Shown: in pieces, positions 60,048 to 60,176 of the stretch
How positions within the stretch are numbered: position 1 is the stretch's first letter
How the letters are laid out: the number at the start of each line of letters is the position of its first letter
NCBI GenBank assembly: GCA_034180345.1
Contig: JAXFOQ010000030.1
Location: 1 to 60,176 of the forward strand
Source of the DNA: RGIG5681 sp034180345
Lineage (GTDB): Bacteria; Bacillota_I; Bacilli_A; Erysipelotrichales; Erysipelotrichaceae
Direction: 5' to 3'
DNA: 60,176 nt
Notes under the pieces: model-generated
Databases searched by the model: none
Seen by the model: the letters and a program-made list of their open reading frames with translations, nothing else
What the model was told of the DNA's origin: nothing
Position numbers and translations under genes: made by a program

Positions 60048-60176
60048 ATGGAGATTAAATTATTTGAAATTCTCAAAGATAAAAATATAACAATATATAA
60101 ATTATCTAAATTATCCGGTATTCCAATGACAACATTATATTCATTAAAAGATGGCAGAAGTACAAATTTATCTTTG
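60048..60176 (+). CDS. HTH regulator, N-terminal fragment cut by window end
   Basis: 43 codons visible. MEIKLFEILKDKNITIYKLSKLSGIPMTTL followed by YSLKDGRSTNLSL is an XRE/Cro-type HTH. AAGAAAGGAG precedes the ATG. Probably binds the adjacent palindrome. Runs off the window. Confidence 0.75.
   Translation, partial: MEIKLFEILKDKNITIYKLSKLSGIPMTTLYSLKDGRSTNLSL

Noticed and set aside
1..60176. Mycoplasma-type genetic code (TGA = Trp)
   Set aside because: TGA ends several full-length genes (for example the permease at 12998, cdsA at 18067, rsfS at 40278) and tryptophan is written TGG throughout.
1..60176. tRNA, rRNA or CRISPR arrays
   Set aside because: No TTCGANNC-type T-loops with cloverleaf arms, no rRNA blocks and no regularly spaced repeats were seen; RNase P RNA is the only clear structural RNA gene.

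Overview
This window is AT-rich bacterial chromosome from the Firmicutes/Bacilli side, most like an uncultured Erysipelotrichia/RF39-type or Mollicutes-related gut bacterium. The evidence is gene order shared with Bacillus (dprA-topA-trmFO-xerC, yqeG-yqeH-yhbY-yqeK-rsfS-mtnN, dnaD-nth next to ponA-recU, gpsB-rnpB, yneF and plsY-parE-parC) and the Prp-cleaved form of ribosomal protein L27. UGA is an ordinary stop, so this is not the Mycoplasma code. The species is an inference; no rRNA is present.

Layout: 0.1-6.6 kb is ribosome assembly, RNase HII, DprA, TopA, TrmFO and XerC. 6.6-7.6 kb is pta, followed by a gene-poor gap holding the end of a decayed IS3-family element. 7.9-13 kb is a TetR regulator with a two-gene ABC (MacB/FtsX-type) system whose permease is very large. 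13-19.2 kb is pnp, pyrH, frr, uppS, cdsA and dxr (RNA decay, UMP synthesis, translation recycling, isoprenoid and phospholipid synthesis). 19.2-24.6 kb has a lone prepilin-peptidase domain, an MmcQ/YjbR protein, the L21-Prp-L27 operon with a leader, obgE, ruvAB and an orphan DinJ-like antitoxin. dinB faces them. 25.9-32.2 kb is a five-gene operon that joins an ECF transporter (T, double ATPase, MptD-type S) to a pair of exporter-fold ABC half-transporters. 32.2-42.1 kb is yneF, plsY, parE-parC and the yqeG..nth run. 42.1-46.9 kb is ponA-recU facing away from gpsB-rnpB-pgsA. 46.9-51 kb is recA, rny, ymdB and sepF.

The most unusual chromosomal locus is 51.07-53.83 kb. Here a MarR-type DNA-binding domain is fused to a full-length NrdG-like radical-SAM fold that has lost all three cluster cysteines. 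The next gene keeps the ATP-cone and core blocks of the class III ribonucleotide reductase NrdD but lacks the glycyl-radical/zinc C-terminus and the active-site cysteines. I read the pair as a nucleotide-sensing regulator built from a dead anaerobic ribonucleotide reductase. The next gene is a BMP/PnrA-type (nucleoside-binding) lipoprotein.

From about 55.2 kb to the end the content changes to an accessory, plasmid- or ICE-like module: a protein made of three HTH repeats, an unknown basic protein, ParA, ParB, several unrecognised small genes with a repeated palindromic junction, two small membrane proteins and the start of an HTH regulator. The inverted repeats between these genes look like operators or attenuators.

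A second theme is initiation. Six genes (dinB, recU, obgE, pgsA, the MarR-NrdG fusion and a membrane protein at the right end) have a -10-like hexamer ending 6-7 nt before the start codon and no Shine-Dalgarno sequence, which predicts leaderless mRNAs. All functions are read from sequence motifs by eye; no searches were run.
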